The position numbers and the translations under genes are program-made. Source: Gemella sanguinis ATCC 700632 (lineage in GTDB: Bacteria; Bacillota; Bacilli; Staphylococcales; Gemellaceae). From it: a stretch of 64,000 bases of DNA. Shown here piece after piece: positions 25,698-34,139 of the stretch (positions within the stretch are counted from its first letter, which is position 1; every line of letters starts with the position of its first letter). The stretch spans positions 62,001 to 126,000 of the forward strand of contig NZ_JNJO01000002.1 of NCBI RefSeq assembly GCF_000701685.1. The letters are read 5' to 3'. The notes under the pieces were generated by a model. It saw only the letters and a program-made list of their open reading frames with translations, was not told the origin of the DNA and searched no databases.

Positions 25698-27719
25698 TTA
25701 TTTCTCAACTAAATCAATATTAACAAGTGGTTCTTCAGTACCTAATACAAATAGTATTGCTTCGCCATCCTCATCATGAATTTCTATATCTTTTTGATAC
25801 GAGTATTTTTTACTATTTTTTATTCTTAACGTATAGACATTTCCCATTTTAACATTAATATTAGATAGCATACTCTGAGAACTTCTTATCGCTATAACAT
25901 CATTAGGATTCTTTTTACTGACTAACTCAAATTCTAGTTCATCAAATACTGGTTGTTCTTTATTCATTACCACTATTTGTGAAATAGTTCCTATTTTCAC
26001 TTTGTCTTTTTCTTCTTTTGAACTAGCACTATCTTTTTTAATTTTTTCTAATTCTTTTTCTATATCTTTAAGATAACCATTCACATATATCGGTAGTGTC
26101 TCTGGTTTTGCAAGTTCTTCTTTAGCTGAGGTTACTAAATCACGTAATTGTTTTGAATCTTTAGTATTTAAAACTTCTTCTGCTTCTTTTATTTTATTTG
26201 CTAAATCAGTTTTTAAATGATTTAAATCAACTTTTTTAACTACAAATACGGGTATTTCTTTTCCTTCATAGTTAAAAGTTGAATAGCTAGTTGCTTTACC
26301 ATATTCAATTATTCCATCTTCTGATACACTTACATTTATTGAATCTGGTTTAAATTCCCAGTTAAACTGATCATTTTTTGAGACATTAACTATATATTCT
26401 ACTCCATTTACTTTACCTTCTAAATCTAATTCAACTATACCATTTTTATTTGATTTACTGTTTTTTAAAGTAGTTATTTTCGTTCTTATTCCACTTACAG
26501 ATAATTCAACATTTTCAACTGGGTTTCCTTTTTCATCAACAACTCTAAACTGTGATTTTACCACTTTAACATTTTGATCATTTTTTACTTCTTCTTTAAA
26601 TTCAACTACATCAGATGTTTTATCTGTAACAGCCTTATTATCTAAATTATTTATTCTTCCTTTATCATCAGTTGTAAATACTAGACTTTCCCTACTAAAT
26701 GCAACATCTCTTTTTTCTATTCTTAACTCATACTTAGTATTTGGTTTTAAATCATTTGATTTAACTGTCACTGTTCCATCTTTTGAAGTTTTAGGTTGTT
26801 TCACAATATTAGGTATATTTCCATCATATTCAAATAATCTAAATTGTACATTTTCCGATACTTGATTATTCTTATCTAGTACTTTTGCAGATATACTATC
26901 TAAAGATAAATGTTTACTTGTTGAAGTAGCACTCTCTTTTTTGGCTTTTAAGTCTAAATGATTTATAATACGTTCTGTTTTTGCATCATAAAGAATATAA
27001 TAACCTTCTTCTTTTTTAAGTACTACATCTATTGGATCAAACGAATATTTTTTATTATCTTTTATAGATATATTATATTCTTCATTTGTATACAGTTGGG
27101 AACTAGTTAGCATCCCATCTTTTGATGTTATCTCAACAACTTCCTCAGGATGCTTTTTATTTGCAAATTTGAATGTTAATGTATCAGATATTGGTTTATT
27201 AGCACTAGTTAATACTAAGAAATCTAATTTTGCATTTTGTCTTGTTGATCCATTATTATTTTCGGTTTGTGACGATGTTGCTTCTACTTCTCCTTCAACA
27301 TCATAACTCACTTTAACTTTGAATATAGTATCATGTACTATTGCACTTTTTTGTAAAGATTTTCTAACAATAGCTGTGTTAGGTAATACCCTATATTTTT
27401 TTATCTTTTCAAGTTCATCTTTAGATATTTCCCTTTGCTCGATTTCTCCTGCTGCTAGTTTATCTATATGGTAATTTATAGTTTTTTTGCCATCTAATGT
27501 TATTTTTACATCAATATTTTTTATGTCTTTAATAGCTTTTATTTCAAGTATAGCACCCTCATCATTCTCTATAATTCTAACTTGTGCATCTTGATTTACT
27601 TCTACTTCAATATTTTCCTTAGCGTGAACTTCTACTTTCCCAAACTGCGGTATTCCAGATAGAACTAATACACCACCTAAAATTCCACTCGATAATTTTA
27701 ATATAATTTTTTTATTCAT
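25698..27719 (-). CDS. Secreted surface protein with duplicated beta-sandwich modules
   Basis: A 673-residue protein with a signal peptide (cleavage probably near VHAKE, residue 34). The body is made of Cna-B/transthyretin-like modules such as VVDEKGNPVENVELSVSG and LDKNNQVSENVQFRLFEYDG. Two modules near residues 165-260 and 580-673 are clearly related to each other (KKHPEEVVEITSKDGML versus KKNPNDVIAIRSSQSML, then KDNKKYSF versus KNSKKYSY). Between them lies a helical, coiled-coil-like segment (about 500-570). There is no LPXTG or membrane tail at the end, so anchoring is unclear. Probable adhesin or envelope protein; no enzyme motif. Confidence 0.7.
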   Translation of the reverse strand: MNKKIILKLSSGILGGVLVLSGIPQFGKVEVHAKENIEVEVNQDAQVRIIENDEGAILEIKAIKDIKNIDVKITLDGKKTINYHIDKLAAGEIEQREISKDELEKIKKYRVLPNTAIVRKSLQKSAIVHDTIFKVKVSYDVEGEVEATSSQTENNNGSTRQNAKLDFLVLTSANKPISDTLTFKFANKKHPEEVVEITSKDGMLTSSQLYTNEEYNISIKDNKKYSFDPIDVVLKKEEGYYILYDAKTERIINHLDLKAKKESATSTSKHLSLDSISAKVLDKNNQVSENVQFRLFEYDGNIPNIVKQPKTSKDGTVTVKSNDLKPNTKYELRIEKRDVAFSRESLVFTTDDKGRINNLDNKAVTDKTSDVVEFKEEVKNDQNVKVVKSQFRVVDEKGNPVENVELSVSGIRTKITTLKNSKSNKNGIVELDLEGKVNGVEYIVNVSKNDQFNWEFKPDSINVSVSEDGIIEYGKATSYSTFNYEGKEIPVFVVKKVDLNHLKTDLANKIKEAEEVLNTKDSKQLRDLVTSAKEELAKPETLPIYVNGYLKDIEKELEKIKKDSASSKEEKDKVKIGTISQIVVMNKEQPVFDELEFELVSKKNPNDVIAIRSSQSMLSNINVKMGNVYTLRIKNSKKYSYQKDIEIHDEDGEAILFVLGTEEPLVNIDLVEK

Positions 27720-27880
27720 TTATTTCACCCCGTTTTAAAAATAACACAAAAAATATTTCTCCTAAATATATTTCTATCATTATCTTATCTGATATAACAT
27801 TAATCATCTTCGTATTTTGTTTTATATGTACCATATTACAACAAAATCTTATCGTTTTCAAAAGTTTCTATAATAAGCTC

Positions 27881-27892
27881 TAAAACGTTTTA
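27881..27892. promoter_or_regulatory. Palindrome TAAAACGTTTTA, possible LacI/CcpA-type site
   Basis: A perfect 12-bp palindrome about 160 bp upstream of the surface-protein start. It has the A-rich arm and CG centre of LacI-family operators but does not fully match the cre consensus. Confidence 0.35.
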
Positions 27893-28020
27893 TATATTTA
27901 CGATATATTATTTTTATACTTTTCTCAAAGGAACTGCCATTTTAAAAATAGTTGATTACAAATAAATTTTTATTATAGTTATATTTAGAAAAATAAAAAT
28001 TATCTTATGTTTTAAAAAAA

Positions 28021-28053
28021 GAATGATAATCTTTTTTATTTGGATTATCATTC
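28021..28053 (-). terminator. Terminator of gapA
   Basis: An 11-bp stem (gaatgataatc / gattatcattc), followed on the minus strand by seven T. Confidence 0.9.
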
Positions 28054-28069
28054 TCTCTTAATTTTTTTA

Positions 28070-29089
28070 TTATTTAACTAATTTTACGAAATGTTTTAAT
28101 GTTCTAATTAATTGTGCTGTATATGACATTTCATTATCATACCATGCTACAACTTTTACTAATTGTTTATCTCCTAAACCTATTACTTTAGTTTGAGTAG
28201 CATCGAATAAAGATCCATAACTCATACCTATAATATCAGATGAAACTATAGGATCTTCTGTATAACCGTATGATTCATTTGCTGCTTTTTTCATAACTTC
28301 GTTGATTTCTTCAACAGTTACTTTTTTCTCAACATTGGCGAATAATTCTGTTAATGATCCAGTTGGTACTGGTACACGTTGTGCAGCACCATCTAATTTA
28401 CCATTTAATTCCGGAATTACTAGTCCTATTGCTTTAGCTGCACCTGTTGTATTAGGTACAATATTTTCTGCAGCTGCACGTCCTCTTCTAAAGTCTCCTT
28501 TATTATGAGAACCATCTAAAGTATGTTGATCTCCAGTATAACCATGAATTGTAGTCATTAGTCCTTGAACAATTCCAAAATTATCATGAAGCACTTTTGC
28601 CATTGGAGCTAAACAGTTAGTTGTACAAGAAGCACCTGAAATAACAGTTTCTTCCCCTGTTAATATTTCATGATTAACATTATAAACTATTGTTTTTACA
28701 TCATTACCACCTGGTGCAGATAATAGTACTTTTTTAGCTCCAGCTCTAATATGTGCTTCAGCTTTTTCTTTACTATTGAATCTACCACTACATTCTAAAA
28801 CGATATCAACACCTAATTCTTTCCAAGGAAGGTTTTCTGGATCTGGTTCCCCAAATACTTTAATTTCTTTTCCATTAACTATAAATGCTCCTTCTCCCTC
28901 TTCTACAGTTCCTGGAAAAGCTCCTTGAGTTGTGTCATATCTTAATAAATATACTATCTGATTAATTGGTCTCATTCTTGATCTATTTACTGCAACAACT
29001 TCAATATCATCAGCATGTTGTGCTTGTATCTGTCTCAAGACTAATCTCCCAATTCGACCAAAACCATTAATAGCAACTTTTATTGTCAT
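28070..29089 (-). CDS. gapA: Glyceraldehyde-3-phosphate dehydrogenase, type I
   Basis: A 339-residue GAPDH with NGFGRIGRL at the N-terminus, catalytic Cys155 (SGASCTTNC) and His182, and a full C-terminal domain ([17 protein letters not shown]). It oxidises and phosphorylates glyceraldehyde 3-phosphate in glycolysis. The coenzyme-specificity loop is odd: instead of the usual V-N-D-L-T-D, with the Asp that binds the adenine ribose of NAD, it reads V-N35-R36-S-R-M-R. Loss of the Asp and gain of Arg residues could allow NADP use. It is monocistronic with a strong terminator, and is the only GAPDH gene in this window. Confidence 0.93.
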   Translation of the reverse strand: MTIKVAINGFGRIGRLVLRQIQAQHADDIEVVAVNRSRMRPINQIVYLLRYDTTQGAFPGTVEEGEGAFIVNGKEIKVFGEPDPENLPWKELGVDIVLECSGRFNSKEKAEAHIRAGAKKVLLSAPGGNDVKTIVYNVNHEILTGEETVISGASCTTNCLAPMAKVLHDNFGIVQGLMTTIHGYTGDQHTLDGSHNKGDFRRGRAAAENIVPNTTGAAKAIGLVIPELNGKLDGAAQRVPVPTGSLTELFANVEKKVTVEEINEVMKKAANESYGYTEDPIVSSDIIGMSYGSLFDATQTKVIGLGDKQLVKVVAWYDNEMSYTAQLIRTLKHFVKLVK

Positions 29090-29226
29090 GTGTTTTTTCC
29101 CCCTAAAAATTTATTTTATTACTATAAGTTTCTTAAAAATTCATTTTGATTAAATCACGTTTTTATAGTAAAATAAACTTTTTAATTTTATTTAAATTCA
29201 TAATGTACATTCTATAAGCAAACTTA

Positions 29227-29241
29227 TAGTAAGCGTTTCAA
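29227..29241. promoter_or_regulatory. Possible cre (CcpA) element upstream of gapA
   Basis: TAGTAAGCGTTTCAA keeps the AA-N-CG-N-W core of the cre consensus with two mismatches at the outer positions, 140 bp upstream of the gapA start. Confidence 0.35.
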
Positions 29242-29455
29242 AACACCTAAACACAGTATATCATATCAAAATAGTAATTTCAATATCTTAAAACTTAAAT
29301 TACAGACTTTTATGATATAAATATTTATGAAATAAAAATTTATATTTTTCATCAAAATTTAAAACCTTTTATTATAAGGGAATTTTTTGCATTGCTAATA
29401 TTTTAAATAAATTTTATATTAAAATATTTTTTTGTTTCTTAACTTTTGAAAGGGC

Positions 29456-29484
29456 TTGATTTTTGTATTTTCATGTTCTATACT
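29456..29484 (+). promoter_or_regulatory. Promoter of the e(P4)-family phosphatase gene
   Basis: TTGATT (29456-29461) and TATACT (29479-29484) with a 17-bp spacer, 38 bp before the ATG, followed by an AAGGAG ribosome site. Confidence 0.75.
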
Positions 29485-29522
29485 TAATATTAGATAACAT
29501 AAAAAGGAGTTAATAACTAACT

Positions 29523-30377
29523 ATGAAAAGAAAAAAAGTTGTTGTCACTATGACATCATTATTAGCATCTGTTGTTTTAGCAACTGGATGTGCTCAAAAA
29601 TCTGATAACAGTTCAAAAGAAGAAAATAAAAATTCTGATAACAAGATTACTCTTTCTTACGATGAACTAAGATCTAGAGAAAACACTATGGGAACTCTGT
29701 GGTATCAAAATGCTGCAGAAGTAGATGCACTATACCAACAAGGTTATAACATAGCAACAGCTAAGTTAAAAGAATATTTAAAAACACCTTCAGAAAAGCC
29801 ATACTCAATTGTATTAGACTTAGATGAAACTGTATTAGATAATACCCCATATCAAGTTCAAAATATTAAAGATGGAACTGCATTTAACGCTAAAGATTGG
29901 GATGAATGGGTTCAAAAAGCAGCCGCAAAACCTGTTGCTGGAGCTAAAGAATTCCTTCAATTCGCTGATAAAAATAAAGTTCAAATCTACTATATTTCTG
30001 ATAGAACTGATTCTCAAATAGATGCAACTATTAAAAATCTTGAGGAACAAGGTATTCCTGTTCAAGGACGTGATCATTTAATGTTTAAAAAAGAGGGAGA
30101 TAAATCTAAAGAACCACGTCGACAAGAAGTTATGAAACATACTAATTTAATTATGCTATTTGGGGATAATCTAGTAGACTTTGCTGACTTCTCTAAAACA
30201 TCAGAAACTGATAGAGAAAAATTATACGAAGAATTAAAAGGTGAATTTGGTGAAAAATTCATTATCTTCCCTAACCCTATGTACGGATCATGGGAATCTG
30301 CAGTTTATAAAGGTGAGAAAAAAGACGCTAAAGGTCAATCTGAAGCTCGTATGAATGCTCTTAAAGGTTATAAATAA
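29523..30377 (+). CDS. 5'-nucleotidase, lipoprotein e(P4) family (class C acid phosphatase)
   Basis: A 284-residue lipoprotein with lipobox L-A-T-G-C23, so it is tethered on the outer membrane face. The HAD-type acid phosphatase core shows the class C signature I-V-L-D99-L-D101-E-T-V-L-D-N, then YYISDRTD and, towards the C-terminus, IMLFGDNLVDF with the Mg-binding Asp pair. Related enzymes remove phosphate from nucleotides such as NMN and 5'-AMP outside the cell so that the nucleoside can be taken up. Its length is typical. The gene is followed by a terminator and then by another surface-protein gene. Confidence 0.92.
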   Translation: MKRKKVVVTMTSLLASVVLATGCAQKSDNSSKEENKNSDNKITLSYDELRSRENTMGTLWYQNAAEVDALYQQGYNIATAKLKEYLKTPSEKPYSIVLDLDETVLDNTPYQVQNIKDGTAFNAKDWDEWVQKAAAKPVAGAKEFLQFADKNKVQIYYISDRTDSQIDATIKNLEEQGIPVQGRDHLMFKKEGDKSKEPRRQEVMKHTNLIMLFGDNLVDFADFSKTSETDREKLYEELKGEFGEKFIIFPNPMYGSWESAVYKGEKKDAKGQSEARMNALKGYK

Positions 30378-30391
30378 TCTATATTTTATTA

Positions 30392-30420
30392 AAGAGGAGG
30401 TGGACCTCACCTCTTCTTTT
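30392..30420 (+). terminator. Terminator after the e(P4) gene
   Basis: AAGAGG-AG-GTG pairs with CACCTCTT around a short loop, followed by CTTTTTATA. Confidence 0.65.
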
Positions 30421-30440
30421 TATATTTGAAAACATTTTCC

Positions 30441-30469
30441 TTGATTACATTATTTTTCAAGAGTATAAT
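30441..30469 (+). promoter_or_regulatory. Promoter of the surface amidase gene
   Basis: TTGATT (30441-30446) and TATAAT (30464-30469) with an exact 17-bp spacer, 42 bp before the ATG. An AAGGAG site lies next to the start. Confidence 0.75.
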
Positions 30470-30511
30470 ACAAACTAGAAAATATTTCTATATATATTTA
30501 AGGAGCATAAA

Positions 30512-32500
30512 ATGAAAAAAAACAAATTAAAATACGTACTTATACCTGCATTTACAACAGCAGCAATGTTCCCTATATTTGCAGACAATAACGCTAAAGC
30601 AAATGATGAAAGTACTACAGTTGCAGCTACTCAACCAGCCGCTCAACCAACTTTTCAAAAAGAACCTAAGGAAATTAGTAATAAAATTCCTATGACTGTT
30701 TCTGAGTACAAGCAAAAAAGTGCCTTGGAGCTAGCTCAATTAATTCGCGAGAAAAAAGTAACTAGTGAAGAGCTAGTAAACCTTGCATATAAAACAATTG
30801 ACCAAGAAAATCCAAAACTTAATGCTGTACTTACAACAGAAAATGGAAAAATTCCAGCTGCTATTAAAGAACAAGCTTATTCTGACGCTAAGGAAATTGA
30901 TAATCGTATAAAAGCAGGAACAGCTTCTTCTAACCCTGTTAACTGGGATGAACAACCATTTTTAGGTGTACCTACACTTATTAAAGGGTTAGACCAAATC
31001 AAAAATGGTGATGCATCAAATGGTGTTTACTTTAACAAGGGGAAAGTATCAAAAAACGACTTAATGGTAGCAAAAGAATTCAGAAAATTAGGATTTGTCA
31101 TTTTAGGTCAAACTAACTATCCTGAGCTAGGAACTAGAAATATTACAGATTCTAAATTATTTGGACCTGCGGGAAACCCTGCTGATCCATCACGAAATAC
31201 TGGAGGTTCTTCAGGAGGAAGTGCTGGTGCTGTAGCTAGTGGTATGGTTCCAATTGCTAGTGCTAGTGATGCTGGAGGATCTATCCGTATTCCAGCTTCT
31301 TGGACAGGTTTAATCGGTTTAAAACCTACAGGACATGTAGTTAAATTCCCTCTTGTTAAAACTATTGAAGATGCTAAAGTTTACTTTGATAAAACTAACA
31401 TTAGTAAACCTAAAACACTTGAAGAAGTACCAAGCGACTTAAAAAAACTAAAAGTAGCTTATACTCTTAAAACCCCACTTAAAGATGTTGAATTAAGTGA
31501 AGACGGTAAAAAAGCAGTTCTAAAAGCTGTAGATTTCTTAAAAGCTCAAGGTTTTGAAGTTGAAGAAGTTAATGAGTTCCCTGTTGATGGATATGAAGGA
31601 ATCAGAACATATACAGTTGGTGCTATAGGTGGTGCATACGCCCAAGCAGCAAAACTTGCAAATGAGACAACAAAATATGAACTTGATCCTGCTACATATG
31701 CATTAGGAACATCAACTATTTCAAGAGGAAAAGTGGTAGGTAATACTGATATTTCTTCTGCTAAACCAGCTAGCACATATATAAAACAAATGGATGATTT
31801 CTATAAAAAATATGATTTATTCTTAATGGCTACTAATGCTGTAACAGCGCCTTCAAATGATAAGAGCATTGACCCTTATGTAGATCCTGAAGTAGAGAAA
31901 AAATTATATAACATTAATAATATTAAAGACCCTAAAGAACGCTTTGATTTATTAGTAAAACAATGGGAACCTATGATGAAGAGAACTCCATTTACATGGC
32001 TATTCAACCTTACAGGTAACCCATCTATTTCTCTTCCTGTATACAAAAACGAAAGTAACTTACCACTAGGTGTTATGTTCGCTGGTAGAAATAATTCAGA
32101 GAAAATATTACTTGAAATGGGACAATTATTCCAAGATAATAAGCAATTCATTATGAATTCAAGTATTAGAAATACTGCATTATCTGAAAATGGAAATAAA
32201 GTTGGAGTTAATGATTACAATACTAAATTTGAATATACTACACCTAATTATGCTCCTGTAGTTGAAGAATTACCTATTTTAAATATTGATAGTGTTAAAC
32301 CATCAGCTAATCCCGATACTACTAAAGCAGATAAAAATATTGTTAGCAATTATCCAAAATTTAGTAAAGTAGAAGCAAATAATAACTCTACTGTTAAAGC
32401 TTTACCAAAAACTGGGGTAACTAACACTACTTCATTCACTACAATTGCTGCGTTAGGTTTAATAGCCCTAATGCTATATAGAAATAAAAAGAATAACTAA
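30512..32500 (+). CDS. LPKTG-anchored surface amidase (amidase signature family)
   Basis: A 662-residue secreted enzyme with a signal peptide (cleavage near NAKAND, residue 30), a short Gln/Pro/Ala linker, then an amidase-signature domain. The Ser-cisSer-Lys triad is visible: Lys158 (GVPTLIKGL), cis-Ser233 in NTGGSSGGSAGA and nucleophile Ser257 in DAGGSIRIPA, with spacing like that of peptide amidase. The C-terminus has LPKTG, a hydrophobic segment and a positive RNKKNN tail, so sortase A should attach it to peptidoglycan. Its substrate, peptide C-terminal amide or wall amide, is unknown. Confidence 0.88.
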   Translation: MKKNKLKYVLIPAFTTAAMFPIFADNNAKANDESTTVAATQPAAQPTFQKEPKEISNKIPMTVSEYKQKSALELAQLIREKKVTSEELVNLAYKTIDQENPKLNAVLTTENGKIPAAIKEQAYSDAKEIDNRIKAGTASSNPVNWDEQPFLGVPTLIKGLDQIKNGDASNGVYFNKGKVSKNDLMVAKEFRKLGFVILGQTNYPELGTRNITDSKLFGPAGNPADPSRNTGGSSGGSAGAVASGMVPIASASDAGGSIRIPASWTGLIGLKPTGHVVKFPLVKTIEDAKVYFDKTNISKPKTLEEVPSDLKKLKVAYTLKTPLKDVELSEDGKKAVLKAVDFLKAQGFEVEEVNEFPVDGYEGIRTYTVGAIGGAYAQAAKLANETTKYELDPATYALGTSTISRGKVVGNTDISSAKPASTYIKQMDDFYKKYDLFLMATNAVTAPSNDKSIDPYVDPEVEKKLYNINNIKDPKERFDLLVKQWEPMMKRTPFTWLFNLTGNPSISLPVYKNESNLPLGVMFAGRNNSEKILLEMGQLFQDNKQFIMNSSIRNTALSENGNKVGVNDYNTKFEYTTPNYAPVVEELPILNIDSVKPSANPDTTKADKNIVSNYPKFSKVEANNNSTVKALPKTGVTNTTSFTTIAALGLIALMLYRNKKNN

Positions 32501-32508
32501 TTATAAAA

Positions 32509-32541
32509 AGAGTGACCTGAATTTAAAATTCAAGTCACTCT
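32509..32541. terminator. Bidirectional terminator between the amidase and glutamate dehydrogenase genes
   Basis: A long imperfect stem (agagtgac-ctgaattt / aaattcaa-gtcactct) with T-rich flanks on both strands between the two convergent genes. Confidence 0.8.
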
Positions 32542-32569
32542 CTTATTATAAAGTTAATAAAAAATTTAG

Positions 32570-33829
32570 TTAGCTTAATCTACCTTTTAGTCTCATATTT
32601 TTTACAATTTTCTCAATAGAGTTTACATAAGCAGCTTTTCTCATTGGAATAGTGAATCTTTCTTTTACTTCCCAAATATCGTTAAATGCTTTTGTCATAA
32701 CTTTATCTTGTTTTTCAACAACTTCTTCTTCACTCCAATAGTATCCTTGTAAGTTTTGAACCCATTCAAAGTATGATACAGTAACACCACCGCTATTAGC
32801 TAGTATATCAGGAATTACAACAATACCTTTTTCTTGTAAAGCTTTATCTCCTTCAAGAGTAGCTGGTCCATTAGCACCTTCTGAAACAATAGGTGCTTTA
32901 ATTAAGCTTGCTTCATGAGAATCAATAGCATTTTCTAAAGCACAAGGACATAATACATCTACATCAAGAGCCCAGAATTCATCTAATGATAGACGTTTTG
33001 TATTTGGTAAAGTATGGAATCTAACTTTAGTATCTTTACAATTTTGTAATTCTTCGTATGATAGTCCTTCTTCACGATATACTGCATATTGAACTCCATC
33101 ATCATCACGTTCTGTTACTGCAACGACTGTAGCTCCATATTTTATGGCTGTATCTACTGTATAACTTCCTACATTACCAAATCCTTGTACAGAAAATTTA
33201 GCTCCCTCAACTGTTTTACCAGTTTTTTCTAAAGCAAGTTTGGCAGATAATGCAACCCCATGACCTGTAGCCTGTGTTCTTCCTAATGATCCGCCCATTT
33301 CTAATGGTTTTCCTGTTAACGTACCTATTCCTTGTTCTCCAGTAAGTACGTTATATTCATCAATCATCCAAGACATAATTTGACCATTTGTATTAACATC
33401 TGGTGCTGGAACATCTTGTTTCTCTCCTAAGTATTTATATAATCCACGGATATATCCACGTGATAGTCTTTCTAATTCACCTTTTGATAGTTCTTTAGGG
33501 TCAACTATAACCCCTCCTTTTCCTCCACCATATGGTAGATTAGCAACTGCACATTTGAATGTCATCCAAATTGATAATGCCTTTACCTCATCTCCTGTTA
33601 CTAATGGATGGAATCGAAGTCCACCTTTTGTTGGCCCTATCGCATCATTATGTTGTGAACGGAACCCTTTAAAATACTTCACTTCTCCACTATCCATTTT
33701 CACCGGAATAGTAATCTCAATAAATCTTTGAGGATCTTTTAGTGATTCGTAAACTTCCTCTTTATAACCTAATATATCACAAGCACTTTTGATTTGTTCT
33801 CTTGCGTTAATTAATGGATTGTTGTTCAT
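32570..33829 (-). CDS. gudB: Glutamate dehydrogenase (GudB/RocG-like)
   Basis: A 419-residue hexameric-type GDH. The substrate-binding PTKGGLRFHP and catalytic lysine in GGGKGGVIVDP are present, as is the Rossmann motif FSVQGFGNVGSY, with GFG-N-V-G. It interconverts glutamate and 2-oxoglutarate plus ammonium. Length and sequence resemble the NAD-linked Bacillus/Staphylococcus enzymes RocG/GudB rather than the NADPH-linked GdhA. It is monocistronic. The extended -10 element TGTTATAAT (33884-33892, minus) is its likely promoter. Confidence 0.92.
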   Translation of the reverse strand: MNNNPLINAREQIKSACDILGYKEEVYESLKDPQRFIEITIPVKMDSGEVKYFKGFRSQHNDAIGPTKGGLRFHPLVTGDEVKALSIWMTFKCAVANLPYGGGKGGVIVDPKELSKGELERLSRGYIRGLYKYLGEKQDVPAPDVNTNGQIMSWMIDEYNVLTGEQGIGTLTGKPLEMGGSLGRTQATGHGVALSAKLALEKTGKTVEGAKFSVQGFGNVGSYTVDTAIKYGATVVAVTERDDDGVQYAVYREEGLSYEELQNCKDTKVRFHTLPNTKRLSLDEFWALDVDVLCPCALENAIDSHEASLIKAPIVSEGANGPATLEGDKALQEKGIVVIPDILANSGGVTVSYFEWVQNLQGYYWSEEEVVEKQDKVMTKAFNDIWEVKERFTIPMRKAAYVNSIEKIVKNMRLKGRLS

Positions 33830-33883
33830 AGCATTATCTCCTTACAATTAAATTTTACATTTAATAATGTATTCGTTTACTAT

Positions 33884-33892
33884 ATTATAACA
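33884..33892 (-). promoter_or_regulatory. Extended -10 promoter of gudB
   Basis: On the minus strand the sequence TGTTATAAT is an extended -10 element (TG-N-TATAAT), 55 bp before the gudB ATG. Confidence 0.5.
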
Positions 33893-34090
33893 AATCTCTA
33901 ATACTTTTTAAAAAAGTATATTTTTCTAAAATTACATAGACAAATAATATTTTTTTATTATTTATAATATTATTTTTCATATGCTTTTTAAAATAGAAAT
34001 CCTCATAACTTTCAATATAAATATTACTTTATTTTTTCATTTAAATAATATATTATTTATATTTATTATTTTTATTAACTAGTACAATAA

Positions 34091-34124
34091 AAAACAGCTT
34101 TGATCTCGTATCAAAACTGTTTTT
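34091..34124 (-). terminator. Terminator of polA
   Basis: A 14-bp stem (aaaacagctttgat / atcaaaactgtttt, one mismatch) with a T-rich exit on the minus strand. Confidence 0.85.
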
Positions 34125-34139
34125 TACTATATTTATTAT

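Larger units (their letters stand above)
27720..28069. other. 350-bp gene-free leader of the surface protein gene
   Basis: It holds the gapA terminator (28021-28053) at one end and the control region of the surface protein at the other. A perfect palindrome TAAAACGTTTTA (27881-27892) with central CG resembles a LacI/CcpA-type site. No ORF or structured RNA is evident. Confidence 0.5.
29090..29522. other. 433-bp divergent control region between gapA and the e(P4) lipoprotein gene
   Basis: It holds the promoter at 29456-29484 (plus strand) and a possible catabolite-control element with core AAGCGTTTC (29227-29241), two mismatches from the cre consensus, on the gapA side. The rest is very A+T-rich and no ORF or RNA is evident. 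Confidence 0.5.
33830..34139. other. 310-bp gene-free region between gudB and polA
   Basis: It contains the gudB promoter (33884-33892) and the polA terminator (34091-34124). The remainder is extremely A+T-rich with no ORF or structured RNA that I can support. Confidence 0.5.
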
